Shown: positions 15,685 through 27,130 of the stretch, piece by piece
Layout: each line of letters begins with the position of its first letter
How positions within the stretch are numbered: position 1 is the first letter of the stretch
Assembly: GCF_000297775.1 (NCBI RefSeq)
Contig: NZ_JH815518.1
Coordinates: forward strand, 135,149 to 199,148
Source: Sutterella wadsworthensis 2_1_59BFAA
GTDB taxonomy: Bacteria; Pseudomonadota; Gammaproteobacteria; Burkholderiales; Burkholderiaceae_F
Length of the DNA stretch: 64,000 nucleotides
Direction: 5' to 3'
The notes under the pieces: generated by a model
Database searches by the model: none
The model's input: only the letters and a program-made list of their open reading frames with translations
Told to the model about the DNA's origin: nothing
Made by a program: the position numbers and the translations under genes

Positions 15685-16626
15685 TCAGTGATTAAGACTG
15701 CGTGTCAACGCTGACAGAACTTCGTCAAGCGAGGGCCATCCGTCCGTATTGTTGCCAAGGCAGACGGCCTTGCTGTTCCAAGGACGGGTTCGGGCGGGGT
15801 CGGTGACGCCGAGGAGCGTGATCTGATTGGCGCTGACGGCGGCAGCGACATGGCTGATGCCCGAGTCATTGGCAATGACGATGCGGGCGCGCTTTGCCAG
15901 AGCCGCATAATTGCCCAGCGTGGTGGGCGGAAGAATTCTGGCGTTCGGACAGGCCGCATGGTTGGCTTCCTCTTCACGCACGGAGGGGAAGACGATGGGT
16001 TCTATGCCCATGTCGCGAAGCGGTCCGCAGAGTTCGTTGAAGTGCTTCCACTGCTTTTCCTTGCCATGATGCAGGCCGCGGGCAATCGGAGCGAGCAGTG
16101 CGAAGTTTTCGGGAATGTCGTGTTCGGCCATCAGGTTGCGTGCGGCGGCCTCGTGGCGGGCAAGCAGTCTCATGCCGAGTTCTTCAGGAACGGAATCCCA
16201 GGCAGGGGTGCCGCCCCAAGCCTTGATTGCTCCGTGGGCAAGACGGAAAAACCGCTCCACTTCATGCATGGTGCCGGGCTCTTCAACGACTTTGTCCAAC
16301 AGAAAGCGGCGGCCATCCGTAGGAAAGCCCGCGTTGCGCACGCGCCCGATGGAGAAAAGCAGGGCCGAACTGAAGGAATTCGGAAAAAGCAGCCCCAGAG
16401 GACGCGGACCGAGATGATTGCTGATGTAGCGGATTCGATGCAGATCCTCGGTGACGTGCCCCTCAATGGGGTCGAACCTCCAGCCCATGCCGGACATCAG
16501 GTCCTCCGCCCAACGCTTGCCCGTCAGCATGGGTGTGAAGCCGCTGGCCTCCAGAAGGCGAAGGGCGGGGAGAGTCATGCAGCAGTCACCAACATGATTG
16601 GGCAGACGGCAGAGAACGTTAGGCAT
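15685..16626 (-). CDS. Family 9 glycosyltransferase (heptosyltransferase-like)
   Basis: A 313-residue GT-B protein. MPNVLCRLPNHVGDCCMTLPALRLL is the ADP-heptose transferase opening, with HVGD replacing the usual xxGD. RIVIANDSGISHVAAAVSANQITLLGVTDPARTRPW is the C-terminal donor-binding signature. LRDMGIEPIVFPSVREEE and LAPIARGLHHGKEKQWKHF are in expected positions. It likely transfers heptose to the LPS inner core at the cytoplasmic face. ATG 16626 is chosen; the frame opens ten codons further at 16656, but that part overlaps promoter-like sequence. It converges on the preceding glycosyltransferase with 13 bp between stops. Confidence 0.87.
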   Translation of the reverse strand: MPNVLCRLPNHVGDCCMTLPALRLLEASGFTPMLTGKRWAEDLMSGMGWRFDPIEGHVTEDLHRIRYISNHLGPRPLGLLFPNSFSSALLFSIGRVRNAGFPTDGRRFLLDKVVEEPGTMHEVERFFRLAHGAIKAWGGTPAWDSVPEELGMRLLARHEAAARNLMAEHDIPENFALLAPIARGLHHGKEKQWKHFNELCGPLRDMGIEPIVFPSVREEEANHAACPNARILPPTTLGNYAALAKRARIVIANDSGISHVAAAVSANQITLLGVTDPARTRPWNSKAVCLGNNTDGWPSLDEVLSALTRSLNH

Positions 16627-16650
16627 TTGCGTAAAACCCGAATTGAGAAA

Positions 16651-16692
16651 ATACAATGAGCGTAGTTATTGTATATGGTCAGCCTGTATGAT
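16651..16692. promoter_or_regulatory. Inverted repeat and divergent -10 boxes between the GT9 gene and sdaA
   Basis: ATACAAT (16651-16657) and ATTGTAT (16668-16674) form a perfect 7-bp inverted repeat with a 10-bp centre. On the minus strand the right arm gives TACAAT, a -10 for the GT9 gene. TATGAT at 16687-16692 is a -10 candidate for sdaA. The repeat could also be a regulator site. The rest of the 160-bp gap shows nothing recognisable. Confidence 0.45.
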
Positions 16693-16817
16693 GAGATCCT
16701 TGCGCGGTATTCTCCCGAAGCGGGAGTGCGGACGGTTGAGGATGCCGCGGGCGTTAGTCCGAAGCCTTTCTTGCGGAGAGGCTTTGTCCCTTTTCGGAAT
16801 TTGAGTTTCAGTTAAAA

Positions 16818-18197
16818 ATGGCAGTCAGTGTTTTCGACATGTTCAAGGTGGGCATCGGCCCCTCGTCTTCGCATACGGTGGGACCGATGCGTGCGGGGCA
16901 TGCCTTTGTCAAGGTGCTCAGGGATCACGGGATGCTGGAGCAGGCAACGTCGCTCAAAATCGAGCTGATGGGAAGTCTCGCTGCGACAGGCAAGGGGCAT
17001 GGTACGGACACGGCAGCACAGCTGGGACTTCTGGGACGCATTCCCGAAACCATGGATCCAGACGAGGTGTCCGTGCTGATTGGTGACATTCGAGCCTCCC
17101 GTCAGCTGAAGCTTGACGGCATGCATGCGGTGGCGTTCGATCCTGAAGCCGACATTGCTTTTCATGCCGACAAGGTTCCCGCCTTTCACACCAATGCCAT
17201 GGAGTTTTCGGTGTTCGCGGGCGACTCTCTCCTCTATCGGCGCCGTTACTATTCCGTGGGCGGCGGTTTCATCGTGGCCGCCAGAGAGGATGATCCCGAG
17301 CAGCCTGTAACGCCCAAGGCGTTTCAGGGCGTGAAGACGAAGCCTTATCCCTATCGTACGGGCGACGAGCTGATGAAGATCGCCAGAGACAACAATCTGA
17401 CCATTGCCGAGCTGGTGTACCGAAACGAGTGCGTTGACCGCATGCCCGAGGAGGTGGATCGCAGGCTCGACGAGATCTGGCAGGTGATGCACGCCGCCGT
17501 CGAGCGCGGCATGCGTCAGACGGAGGTCCTGCCCGGTCCCTTCCGGATTGCTCGTCGAGCGAATGCCCTCATGCAGGACGTGATGCAGCGCACCGATGAC
17601 CCGCTCGCCGTACTGGACTGGGTGAACGTCTATGCGATGGCCGTGGCCGAGGAAAATGCGGCAGGCGGTCGTGTCGTGACGGCGCCGACCAACGGTGCGG
17701 CCGGCGTGATCCCTGCCGTCATCGAGTACTATCTGCGTCACGTTTCGGGCAGTACCATGGAGGGCGTCAGGACCTTCCTGTTGACGGCAGGCGCTGTCGG
17801 CATGCTCTACAAGGAAAACGCCTCCATTTCCGGTGCTGAGGTCGGTTGTCAGGGCGAGGTTGGTGTGGCCTGCTCCATGGCGGCTGCGGGTCTGGCGGCC
17901 GTCTGCGGCGGCACGGTCGAGCAGATCGAGAATGCGGCTGAAATCGGCATGGAGCACAACCTCGGTCTGACCTGCGATCCCGTGGCCGGTCAGGTGCAGA
18001 TTCCCTGCATTGAGCGCAACGCCATTGCGGCCGTCAAGGCCATCAACGCGGCTCGCATGGCACTTCGCGGCAACGGTTCCCACTACATCAGCCTCGATCA
18101 GGTGATTCGCACCATGATGGCGACCGGACGCGACATGCAGAGCAAGTACAAGGAAACGAGTCTCGGCGGTCTGGCCGTTTCGATCGTCGAGTGCTGA
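16818..18197 (+). CDS. sdaA: L-serine ammonia-lyase (iron-sulfur dependent)
   Basis: A 459-residue single-chain type II L-serine dehydratase, deaminating serine to pyruvate and ammonia. The N-terminal beta domain has [20 protein letters not shown] and GPMRAGHAF, and the alpha domain has [13 protein letters not shown] and [20 protein letters not shown]. The 4Fe-4S ligands are likely the Cys in GCQGE, in LTCDPVAG and in IPCIERN. The end is [17 protein letters not shown], whose terminal Cys is the known autoinhibitory tail-in-mouth residue of this family. The length matches E. coli SdaA. The start has no strong Shine-Dalgarno sequence (AGTTAAAAATG). The EamA transporter follows after 35 bp and may be cotranscribed. 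Confidence 0.96.
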   Translation: MAVSVFDMFKVGIGPSSSHTVGPMRAGHAFVKVLRDHGMLEQATSLKIELMGSLAATGKGHGTDTAAQLGLLGRIPETMDPDEVSVLIGDIRASRQLKLDGMHAVAFDPEADIAFHADKVPAFHTNAMEFSVFAGDSLLYRRRYYSVGGGFIVAAREDDPEQPVTPKAFQGVKTKPYPYRTGDELMKIARDNNLTIAELVYRNECVDRMPEEVDRRLDEIWQVMHAAVERGMRQTEVLPGPFRIARRANALMQDVMQRTDDPLAVLDWVNVYAMAVAEENAAGGRVVTAPTNGAAGVIPAVIEYYLRHVSGSTMEGVRTFLLTAGAVGMLYKENASISGAEVGCQGEVGVACSMAAAGLAAVCGGTVEQIENAAEIGMEHNLGLTCDPVAGQVQIPCIERNAIAAVKAINAARMALRGNGSHYISLDQVIRTMMATGRDMQSKYKETSLGGLAVSIVEC

Positions 18198-18232
18198 TGC
18201 ATCGAAACTGACTTTCAGGGATATTGACCGCC

Positions 18233-19180
18233 ATGCTGATCGGCGTTTTCTTCGGCATTGCCGCGTGCATGATCTGGGGGTGCGTTTACGTGGCCCCGCT
18301 GATCCTGCCGGACTACAGTCCTGTGCACATCGCGATGATGCGCTATCTGGTCTTCGGCATGCTTGCCGCAGGCCTGGCGGTCCCTGAGTGGCGCGAGTTG
18401 AAGTCTTATTCGGCGGCGGACTGGCGTAGGGCGCTTGCACTCGGTATTGTCGGAAACATCTTCTACTACTGGTTGCTGGCCGAGGCCTGCCAACGCGCAG
18501 GAGCGCCGATTGCAGGCGCCTTCACGGCGCTGATTCCCATCATGGTGGGCGTCATCGGCAACATGAGGGCGGGTGAGAGCGCCGTGCCTTGGCGGCGCAT
18601 CGTGCCGCCACTGTGCCTGAGCTTCGCAGGGATGGTCTGTCTCAACTGGACGGAGTTCATCTATCTGGTGGGGGACGGACGCGTGACCTCGGGCAACTTC
18701 TGGCTTGGCGTAGGCTTTGCGTTCTTCTCCTCAGTGGTCTGGACCTGGTATCCGCTCAGCAACGCCGAATGGCTGCTGTCGCATCCCGGCAAGTCGCCCA
18801 AGACGTGGTCGACCGCTCAGGGGCTTGCACTCCTGCCATGCGTCGCCGTCGGGATGGCTCTGCTTGCGGGAGACGGGACGCAGGGGGGCATTCTCGGGCC
18901 CAGACCGTGGATGTTCATTGCAACGGTGGTGTTTCTGGGCGTCTGCGCCTCCTGGATCGGCATCGTGCTCTGGAGTTTGATGAGCCAGAGACTACCGCCT
19001 GCGCTGGGCGGCCAGATGATCATCTTCGAGACGATCTTTGCCGTGACCTACGCCCACTTGTGGCGAAGCGAATGGCCGACGCCGCTCATGCTGGTCGGTC
19101 TGGGGCTTCTTCTGATGGGGGTTACAGCTTCCCTCAAGGTTTTCAGAAAGCCGAGACACACTGCTTCAGGTACCACCTGA
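18233..19180 (+). CDS. EamA/DMT-family transporter
   Basis: A 315-residue inner-membrane protein with about ten hydrophobic segments in the two-repeat DMT layout. It starts MLIGVFFGIAACMIWGCVYV and ends LLLMGVTASLKVF. The proteins of this family export or import small metabolites such as amino acids and nucleotides; the substrate cannot be read from sequence. It lies 35 bp after sdaA, so a link to serine/threonine metabolism is possible. AGGG upstream is spaced well for a TTG at 18224 and rather far from ATG 18233; I give the ATG, with the TTG start adding MTA. Its last 38 bp overlap the convergent rmlB gene. Confidence 0.85.
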   Translation: MLIGVFFGIAACMIWGCVYVAPLILPDYSPVHIAMMRYLVFGMLAAGLAVPEWRELKSYSAADWRRALALGIVGNIFYYWLLAEACQRAGAPIAGAFTALIPIMVGVIGNMRAGESAVPWRRIVPPLCLSFAGMVCLNWTEFIYLVGDGRVTSGNFWLGVGFAFFSSVVWTWYPLSNAEWLLSHPGKSPKTWSTAQGLALLPCVAVGMALLAGDGTQGGILGPRPWMFIATVVFLGVCASWIGIVLWSLMSQRLPPALGGQMIIFETIFAVTYAHLWRSEWPTPLMLVGLGLLLMGVTASLKVFRKPRHTASGTT

Positions 19181-20150
19181 CCGTAGCGCGCAGCCCTTCG
19201 TCAAAGGGGATCATGGGCTTCCATTCCAGCGTTTGACGCAGGCGTCCTGCGTCCAATGCGTAGCGGCGGTCGTGTCCCGGACGGTCGTGGACATGCACGA
19301 TCGCATCTGCGTGAGGACGGCCGTCGTCGCGCGGCGAGAGTTCGTCGAGCACCGACATCGCGCTCTGCAGGAACTTCAGGTTGCTCATTTCATTGGAGGC
19401 GCCGACGTTGTATATGTCTCCCGGTGCCGCCTTTTCCAGAATCATTCGCAGTGCTCGACAGAAGTCGTGTACATGGATCCAGTCGCGGATCTGCTCGCCG
19501 TCGCCGTAAACGGGGAGCGTCTTGCCCGCTAGAGCGCGCGTCAGCATGAAGGGCAGAAGTTTTTCCGGGTACTGTCTGGGACCGTAGTTGTTGGTGCATC
19601 TCACCGTGACGACGGGCAGGCCGTAGGTTCTGAAGTAGGCGCGTCCGAACTGGTCGGCCGCCGCCTTGCTCGCGGAGTACGGACTGCTTGGATCGAAGGG
19701 CGTGGCCTCCGTGTTGGGCGGCGTGTCCACGGTCATGGAGCCGTAGACCTCGTCGGTGGAGATGTTGATGAAGCGGAAGGCGGCCTTCTCCTCATCGTCG
19801 AGCGTCAGCCAGTACCGGTGTGCAACACCTAGAAGAACCGTCGTTCCCCTGACGTTCGTGTCGACGAACACCTGAGGGCCGGAAATTGAACGGTCGACGT
19901 GGCTTTCGGCGGCGAAGTGTACGACGGCGCGAGGACGGAAGCGGTCGAAAAGATCGGCCACCAGCGCTTCGTCCAGAATGTTTCCTTCGACAAAGCGATG
20001 TCTGGGGTCGTGTTCGACGTCTCTGAGGTTGGCCTTGTTTCCTGCATAGGTCAGGGCGTCGAGCGTCAGAATGCTTTCGTCGTGTGACCTGAACCATTCC
20101 GTGATGAAGTTTGAGCCGATGAAGCCGGCTCCGCCTGTGACCAACAGCAT
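19143..20150 (-). CDS. rmlB: dTDP-glucose 4,6-dehydratase
   Basis: A 335-residue extended SDR enzyme that converts dTDP-glucose to dTDP-4-keto-6-deoxyglucose, the branch point to dTDP-rhamnose and other deoxysugars. VTGGAGFIGSNF is the NAD site, followed by LDALTYAGNKANL, HFAAESHVDRSI, NISTDEVYG (the TDE catalytic trio) and YSASKAAADQ (YxxxK). GPRQYPEKLLPF and RDWIHVHDFCRAL complete the RmlB signature. The partners rmlA, rmlC and rmlD are not in this window, so this is a lone copy away from any sugar-nucleotide cluster. The 3' end overlaps the EamA transporter gene by 38 bp in convergent orientation. Confidence 0.95.
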   Translation of the reverse strand: MLLVTGGAGFIGSNFITEWFRSHDESILTLDALTYAGNKANLRDVEHDPRHRFVEGNILDEALVADLFDRFRPRAVVHFAAESHVDRSISGPQVFVDTNVRGTTVLLGVAHRYWLTLDDEEKAAFRFINISTDEVYGSMTVDTPPNTEATPFDPSSPYSASKAAADQFGRAYFRTYGLPVVTVRCTNNYGPRQYPEKLLPFMLTRALAGKTLPVYGDGEQIRDWIHVHDFCRALRMILEKAAPGDIYNVGASNEMSNLKFLQSAMSVLDELSPRDDGRPHADAIVHVHDRPGHDRRYALDAGRLRQTLEWKPMIPFDEGLRATVRWYLKQCVSAF

Positions 20151-20263
20151 GTGTGAAAATCCGAGAGAAGAGCGCCGGCTTTTAAAGCGGGTGCGGCAAA
20201 CCCACTACAATGTGAGCAGTCAATTTTGAGCGCAACGTCGCAGGCAGGCAAGGAGCCGCCATC

Positions 20264-21721
20264 GTGGAACATATTCTCATCAACTGCACGCCCCGTGAAG
20301 TGCGTGTCGCCATTGTAGTGGATGGCGTTCTTCAGGATCTCTTCATCGAGCGCGACTGTGCGCGCGGCCTCGTGGGGAATGTTTATCTCGGCAAGGTCGT
20401 CCGTGTGCTGCCCGGCATGCAGAGCGCCTTCGTGGACGTGGGGCTCGAACGAACGGCCTTCCTTCACGTGGCCGACATTGCGGAGGCGCATTGCGAGGGC
20501 GAGAAGCCCGCGCCCATCGAGACGATCCTTCACGAAGGCCAGTCCCTCATGGTGCAGGTCGCAAAGGATCCCATCGGCACCAAGGGCGCCAGACTGACGA
20601 CGACCGTTTCGCTCGCGGGTCGCAAGCTCGTCTATCTGCCCAGAGACAACCACATCGGCGTTTCCCAACGCATTGAGGACGCAGAACTTCGCGAATCACT
20701 TCGCGCCATGATGACGGAGCTTCGTCCTGAAACCGAAAAGGGCGGCTACATCATCCGCACGAGTGCCGAAGAGGGCGCGACCGAGCAGGAGTTCAAGGAT
20801 GACATGGCCTATCTCGGCCGTCTGTGGACCGACATTCACGAGCTCGCAGGGCGAAGCACCGGACCGAAGCTCCTCTATCAGGATCTGTCGCTTGCCCAGC
20901 GCGTGCTCCGCGACATGGTTCATCAGGACACGCAGACCGTCGAGGTCGACAGCCGCGAGAACTACGAGGCCCTGCTGAACTTTGCAAGCCGCTTTGTGCC
21001 TGCGGCTAAGGACAGGCTCACCCTCTACAGGGGCGAGAGGCCGCTTTTCGAGTTGCACGGCATTGAGACCGAAATCGAGCATGCGCTTGAGCGCAGGGTA
21101 GACCTGAAGAGCGGCGGCTATCTGGTCTTCGATCAGACGGAGGCCATGACGACGATCGACGTCAATACGGGCGGCTACGTCGGCAAGCGTGACTTCAGCG
21201 ACACGGTCTTCAAGACGAACCTCGAGGCTGCGCAGACCATCGCGCGCCAGCTGCGCCTGAGAAATCTCGGCGGCATCATCATCGTCGACTTCATCGACAT
21301 GAGCTGCGACGAGCACCGCGAGGCGGTTCTTGCCGAACTTCGCCGTTCGGTCTCAACCGACCGCACCCGCATGACGGTGAGCAACTTCACCGAGCTCGGC
21401 CTCGTCGAGATGACACGAAAGCGCACCCGCGAGTCGCTTGCACACGTCCTCTGCGAACCTTGTCCCATGTGCGGCGGCAGGGGAGAGGTCCGCACGGCAC
21501 GCACCGTCTGCTACTCGATCATGCGTGAGATCGTGAGGCTCTGCAAGCAGTATCAGGAGACGAAGGAGTTTCACATTCAGGCGAGCCAGACCGTCATCGA
21601 CATGCTGCTCGAGGAGGAGTCGCAGGCGCTCGAGCTTCTGCAGGCCTTCGTCGAAAAGCCTGTGCATCTTGAGGTGGAGCCGAGCTACACCCAGGAACAG
21701 TTTGACGTGATTCTCGCCTGA
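20264..21721 (+). CDS. rng: Ribonuclease G
   Basis: A 485-residue endoribonuclease of the RNase E/G family that matures the 5' end of 16S rRNA and degrades mRNA. It starts at GTG 20264 (MEHILINCTPREVRVAIV) with AAGGAG upstream. The N-terminal S1-like part has GNVYLGKVVRVLPGMQSAFVDVG, the catalytic DNase I-like domain has TIDVNTGGYVGKRDF and GGIIIVDFIDM with the Mg-binding Asp, and CEPCPMCGGRG is the zinc-link that holds the dimer. The length is that of RNase G and the RNase E scaffold tail is absent. It is divergent from rmlB and followed 10 bp later by sbcB. TACAAT at 20206-20211 is a likely -10. Confidence 0.96.
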   Translation: MEHILINCTPREVRVAIVVDGVLQDLFIERDCARGLVGNVYLGKVVRVLPGMQSAFVDVGLERTAFLHVADIAEAHCEGEKPAPIETILHEGQSLMVQVAKDPIGTKGARLTTTVSLAGRKLVYLPRDNHIGVSQRIEDAELRESLRAMMTELRPETEKGGYIIRTSAEEGATEQEFKDDMAYLGRLWTDIHELAGRSTGPKLLYQDLSLAQRVLRDMVHQDTQTVEVDSRENYEALLNFASRFVPAAKDRLTLYRGERPLFELHGIETEIEHALERRVDLKSGGYLVFDQTEAMTTIDVNTGGYVGKRDFSDTVFKTNLEAAQTIARQLRLRNLGGIIIVDFIDMSCDEHREAVLAELRRSVSTDRTRMTVSNFTELGLVEMTRKRTRESLAHVLCEPCPMCGGRGEVRTARTVCYSIMREIVRLCKQYQETKEFHIQASQTVIDMLLEEESQALELLQAFVEKPVHLEVEPSYTQEQFDVILA

Positions 21722-21731
21722 GGACCTTCGC

Positions 21732-23201
21732 ATGACGGAAAGCACTACCTTCTACTGGTATGACTTCGAAACCTTCGGCCTCGACTGCCGCAGGGACAGG
21801 CCCGCGCAGTTTGCAGGCATTCGGACGGACATGGACCTTAATCCGCAGGGAGATGGGGACGTGTTTTATTCCAGGCCTTCGGGAGACTATCTGCCCAGCC
21901 CCGAGAGCTGTCTTCTGACGGGGATGACGCCGCAGATCTGCGAGGAAAGGGGCATTCCCGAGAGTAAGTTTGCGGGTGAAGTCTGGAGTCGTCTCAACAG
22001 GCCCGGAACGATCAGCATCGGGTACAACGCGTCCGGCTTCGACAACGAGGTCGCGCGCTTCCTTTTCTGGCGCAATTTTCTCGATCCGTATTCCCATCAG
22101 CACCGGAACGGATGTTCATGCTGGGACCTGTACCCGCTTGTCTGCGCCGTCTGGGCGCTTCGGGGGGATGGCATCAAGTGGCCGCTCAGAAAGGATGTGG
22201 ACCCCGAAAGCAATGATGAAAGGAGCGTCAGCTTCAGGCTGGAGTGTCTGAGCAAGGCCAACGGGATCGTGCACGCACATTCGCATGAGGCCTTGAGTGA
22301 CGCAATGGCCACGCTGGGACTGGCGGTGCTCATCCGCAAAACGGAACCCAGACTTTGGAAGTGGGCGCTGGAAAACCGCAGCAGGGAGGCTGTGAAGGCG
22401 GCCGTGACGAAGGGGCCTGTCGTCTGGATCTCTCCGAAGTTCGGGCAGGCAAGAGGCTTTCTGCGCATAGCCGCCAGAATTCCGTTCCCCGGCGAGAGCG
22501 GCAATTCCGCGCTGATGTGGGACTTGTCCGTGGATCCGCTGATCGTGACGAAGCTGAGCGACGAAGAGATCAAGTCACGCCTTTTCGCCCGCAGGGAGGA
22601 CCTTGCGGACGGCGAGGAGCCATTGCCGGTCTACAGGCTCGCGATGAACAACTCTCCCTTTGTCTGCGCAAACCTCAAGGTGCTTTCTCCCGAGCGCATG
22701 GACAGGTTCGGTGTGAAGCCGCAGGAGATTCTTGCCAACTGGGAGCGCTTCAAGGAGCTCGGCAACGTGATTGCGGGAAGGCTGGCCGGACTGATGGGCA
22801 GGCGTGAAAGGCCTGCGCCGAAGGACGTTGACTTCGGACTTTATGACGGCGGCTTTGCCAGCGGACATGATGTGGAGATGATGGCTCGGGTGCGCGGAAT
22901 GACGCCTGAGAGTCTTGCGAAGGGCGGCATTCATTTTGACGATGAGCGCTTCAACCAGCTGCTCGTGCGCTACCGTGCCCGAAACTGGCAGGAGACGCTC
23001 AATGATGAAGAACGCAGCCAGTGGACGTTTTTTTGCCGATCCAGATTGATGGACGGAGCCGACGGCGCTCTGACCGTTTCGGCCTATTTTGATGAAATCG
23101 ACCGCCTGCAGGAGAGCACTTTGGAAGATGAAGAAAAGCAGCTCGTGTTGGAGGCGCTTTACGAATGGGGCGAGCGTGCGGGTGAAGCCTGCGCGTTCTG
23201 A
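21732..23201 (+). CDS. sbcB: Exodeoxyribonuclease I
   Basis: A 489-residue 3'-5' exonuclease for single-stranded DNA, acting in recombination and mismatch repair. The DEDDh exonuclease starts FYWYDFETFGLD (DxE), continues GYNASGFDNEVARFLFWRN and HSHEALSDAMATLGLA (HxxxxxD). The SH3-like and helical ExoI-specific C-terminal regions are covered by PVYRLAMNNSPFVCANLKVL and YRARNWQETLNDEERSQW. The length is normal. It starts 10 bp after rng, and a dehydrogenase gene follows closely, so rng, sbcB and the dehydrogenase probably form one transcript. Confidence 0.95.
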   Translation: MTESTTFYWYDFETFGLDCRRDRPAQFAGIRTDMDLNPQGDGDVFYSRPSGDYLPSPESCLLTGMTPQICEERGIPESKFAGEVWSRLNRPGTISIGYNASGFDNEVARFLFWRNFLDPYSHQHRNGCSCWDLYPLVCAVWALRGDGIKWPLRKDVDPESNDERSVSFRLECLSKANGIVHAHSHEALSDAMATLGLAVLIRKTEPRLWKWALENRSREAVKAAVTKGPVVWISPKFGQARGFLRIAARIPFPGESGNSALMWDLSVDPLIVTKLSDEEIKSRLFARREDLADGEEPLPVYRLAMNNSPFVCANLKVLSPERMDRFGVKPQEILANWERFKELGNVIAGRLAGLMGRRERPAPKDVDFGLYDGGFASGHDVEMMARVRGMTPESLAKGGIHFDDERFNQLLVRYRARNWQETLNDEERSQWTFFCRSRLMDGADGALTVSAYFDEIDRLQESTLEDEEKQLVLEALYEWGERAGEACAF

Positions 23202-23224
23202 CTCTGTTGAAGAAGGAGGCGGTT

Positions 23225-24133
23225 ATGAAGATGGACAAGACTTATGCGTGCGTTCCCTCTCTCAAGGTGGCGTTTGTCGGCCTAGGCGTCATGGGATTTC
23301 CGATGGCGGGGCATCTGAAGCTTGCCGGACATGACGTATGTGTCTACAACCGTACTACGGCCAAGGCAGAGAAGTGGGTTGAGACGTTCGGAGGCCGCAT
23401 GGCGGCGACGCCGGCTGAAGCGGTCCGCGGAGCAGGTATCGTCTTCGCCTGCGTGGGCAACGACGACGATCTGAGAAGCGTCGTGCTTGGAGAAACGGGG
23501 GCGTTTGCCGGCATGGAGCCGGGGACGGTCTTCGTCGATCATACGACGGCAAGCGCCGCCGTGGCGCGCGAGCTTGAGGCCGAAGGAGCAAAGAGGGGAA
23601 TTGCCTTTATCGACGCACCTGTCTCCGGTGGTCAGGCGGGCGCTGAAAACGGGTGCCTGACAGTGCTCTGCGGCGGAGGCGAAGCAGCATTCAGGAGCGT
23701 CGAGCCCGTGCTTGACGCATATGCGGGCGCGGTGACCTACTTCGGACCATCTGGCTCAGGTCAGCTCGCCAAGATGGTCAACCAGATCTGCATTGCAGGC
23801 TGTGTACAGGGACTCTCTGAAGCCATCGCCTTTGGCATGAATGCCGGGCTTGATATGCCGAAGGTCATCGAGGCTCTGAGTTCAGGAGCTGCATCTTCCT
23901 GGCAGATGGTGAACCGTGGCAGGACGATGGTGAAGGGTGAGTTCGACTTCGGGTTCGCCGTCGACTGGATGCGCAAGGATCTTGGCATTGTCAAGGATGA
24001 GGCAGCCCGCAACGGCTCGGAGATTCCCGTCACGAGGATGGTCGACAGCTTCTACGAAGAGGTGCAGAAGGCGGGTGGTGCCCGCTGGGATACTTCAAGC
24101 TTAATAACACGTTTGAACAGGACGATGAAATGA
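23225..24133 (+). CDS. 3-hydroxyisobutyrate dehydrogenase-family oxidoreductase
   Basis: A 302-residue beta-hydroxyacid dehydrogenase. The Rossmann fingerprint VAFVGLGVMGFPMAGHL is near residue 14, the substrate motif DAPVSGGQAGAENGCLT near 136, and the catalytic Lys lies in SGQLAKMVNQICIAG near 183. Members reduce or oxidise 3-hydroxyisobutyrate, tartronate semialdehyde or glyoxylate-type substrates; which one cannot be told. ATG 23225 is preceded by AAGGAGG at ideal spacing, better than the earlier in-frame start at 23207. The gene ends in an ATGA overlap with a family 25 glycosyltransferase, an unusual partner. Confidence 0.88.
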   Translation: MKMDKTYACVPSLKVAFVGLGVMGFPMAGHLKLAGHDVCVYNRTTAKAEKWVETFGGRMAATPAEAVRGAGIVFACVGNDDDLRSVVLGETGAFAGMEPGTVFVDHTTASAAVARELEAEGAKRGIAFIDAPVSGGQAGAENGCLTVLCGGGEAAFRSVEPVLDAYAGAVTYFGPSGSGQLAKMVNQICIAGCVQGLSEAIAFGMNAGLDMPKVIEALSSGAASSWQMVNRGRTMVKGEFDFGFAVDWMRKDLGIVKDEAARNGSEIPVTRMVDSFYEEVQKAGGARWDTSSLITRLNRTMK

Positions 24134-24957
24134 AGGGCTTCTTGATTAACTTGGATTCCTCAGAAGACAGATTGAGGCAGGTCGAAGGTAGATTGTTTGC
24201 GACGGGCTTTGTCAGAGTTTCAGACTCTCCCGTACGTTGGAGACGAGAAGCTCTGGTTATTGAACGAATTCCTGCTGTTGACGGTCGTAAGCTGTCCGAA
24301 AGCGAACTGCTGAAGTGGCGTCAGAGAGAAAGACCCTTTTGGGATTGGACTACGCATGAGCTGACCCCTGGTGAGATCGGATGCTTTCTTTCGCATAGGG
24401 AGTTTTGGCAGAAGGTGGTAGACGAGCGACTGTCTCATGCGTTTGTTCTGGAGGATGACATTCTTCTTGCGGATGACTGTTTCAAGATTTTGTCTTCAGC
24501 AGACCAGATTCCGTCAGATGCAGATTTTGTGAAGCTGAACTTGTTTCCTACGAACTCCACGCATACGTACCCTGTGAGCAAGCCCGTAGGACTTGTCGAG
24601 GGACGTGAAATACGCAGAACAGCAGGGAGAATCTACGGGACAGGTTGTTATGTGATTACGGAAGCTGCAGCTCGGGAGTGTCTGGAGCACTCGGGAAAAC
24701 TGAGCCTTCCTGTGGATCTGTTCATGTTTGATTCAAGATTCAGCTTTGCCACAGAAAAAAAGATTTATACGATTCTGCCGGGGCTTGCTGTTGATGCTGG
24801 CGCGGCTTCAACCATTGAGGGAGGGCGCAACAAGGACAGACTCAACGCCTGCCAACATTTGTTGAAAGGATTTTATTCGGTGGCCAGACGGACCAAACTC
24901 AGACTCTTGATGAGAAAGTACGCCCTGAGTTGGGTTCGGTCAGAGTTTCAATCGTAG
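24130..24957 (+). CDS. Family 25 glycosyltransferase
   Basis: A 275-residue LPS-type glycosyltransferase starting MKGFLINLDSSEDRLRQV, the GT25 opening. Diagnostic segments are RIPAVDGRKLS near residue 47, LTPGEIGCFLSHREFWQKVV near 79, and FVLEDDILLADD near 106 (the EDD metal-binding triad). GTGCYVITEAAARECLEHS near 174 and PVDLFMFDSRFSF near 196 close the domain. GT25 enzymes add galactose or related sugars to LPS core or glycoproteins in the cytoplasm. Its ATG overlaps the dehydrogenase stop, so it is translationally coupled to it. A second, broken GT25 copy lies at 36666-37198 and shows what this one retains. Confidence 0.88.
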   Translation: MKGFLINLDSSEDRLRQVEGRLFATGFVRVSDSPVRWRREALVIERIPAVDGRKLSESELLKWRQRERPFWDWTTHELTPGEIGCFLSHREFWQKVVDERLSHAFVLEDDILLADDCFKILSSADQIPSDADFVKLNLFPTNSTHTYPVSKPVGLVEGREIRRTAGRIYGTGCYVITEAAARECLEHSGKLSLPVDLFMFDSRFSFATEKKIYTILPGLAVDAGAASTIEGGRNKDRLNACQHLLKGFYSVARRTKLRLLMRKYALSWVRSEFQS

Positions 24958-25027
24958 TCGTGCCCTGATTGGGGCCTGACTGAGGCTACAATACTCAAAT
25001 TACCTTCATTGAATTCGGATTAGATCA

Positions 25028-27103
<2,076 letters not shown>

Positions 27104-27130
27104 TGTCCTGAATCGTCGGATTGCCGAAGA

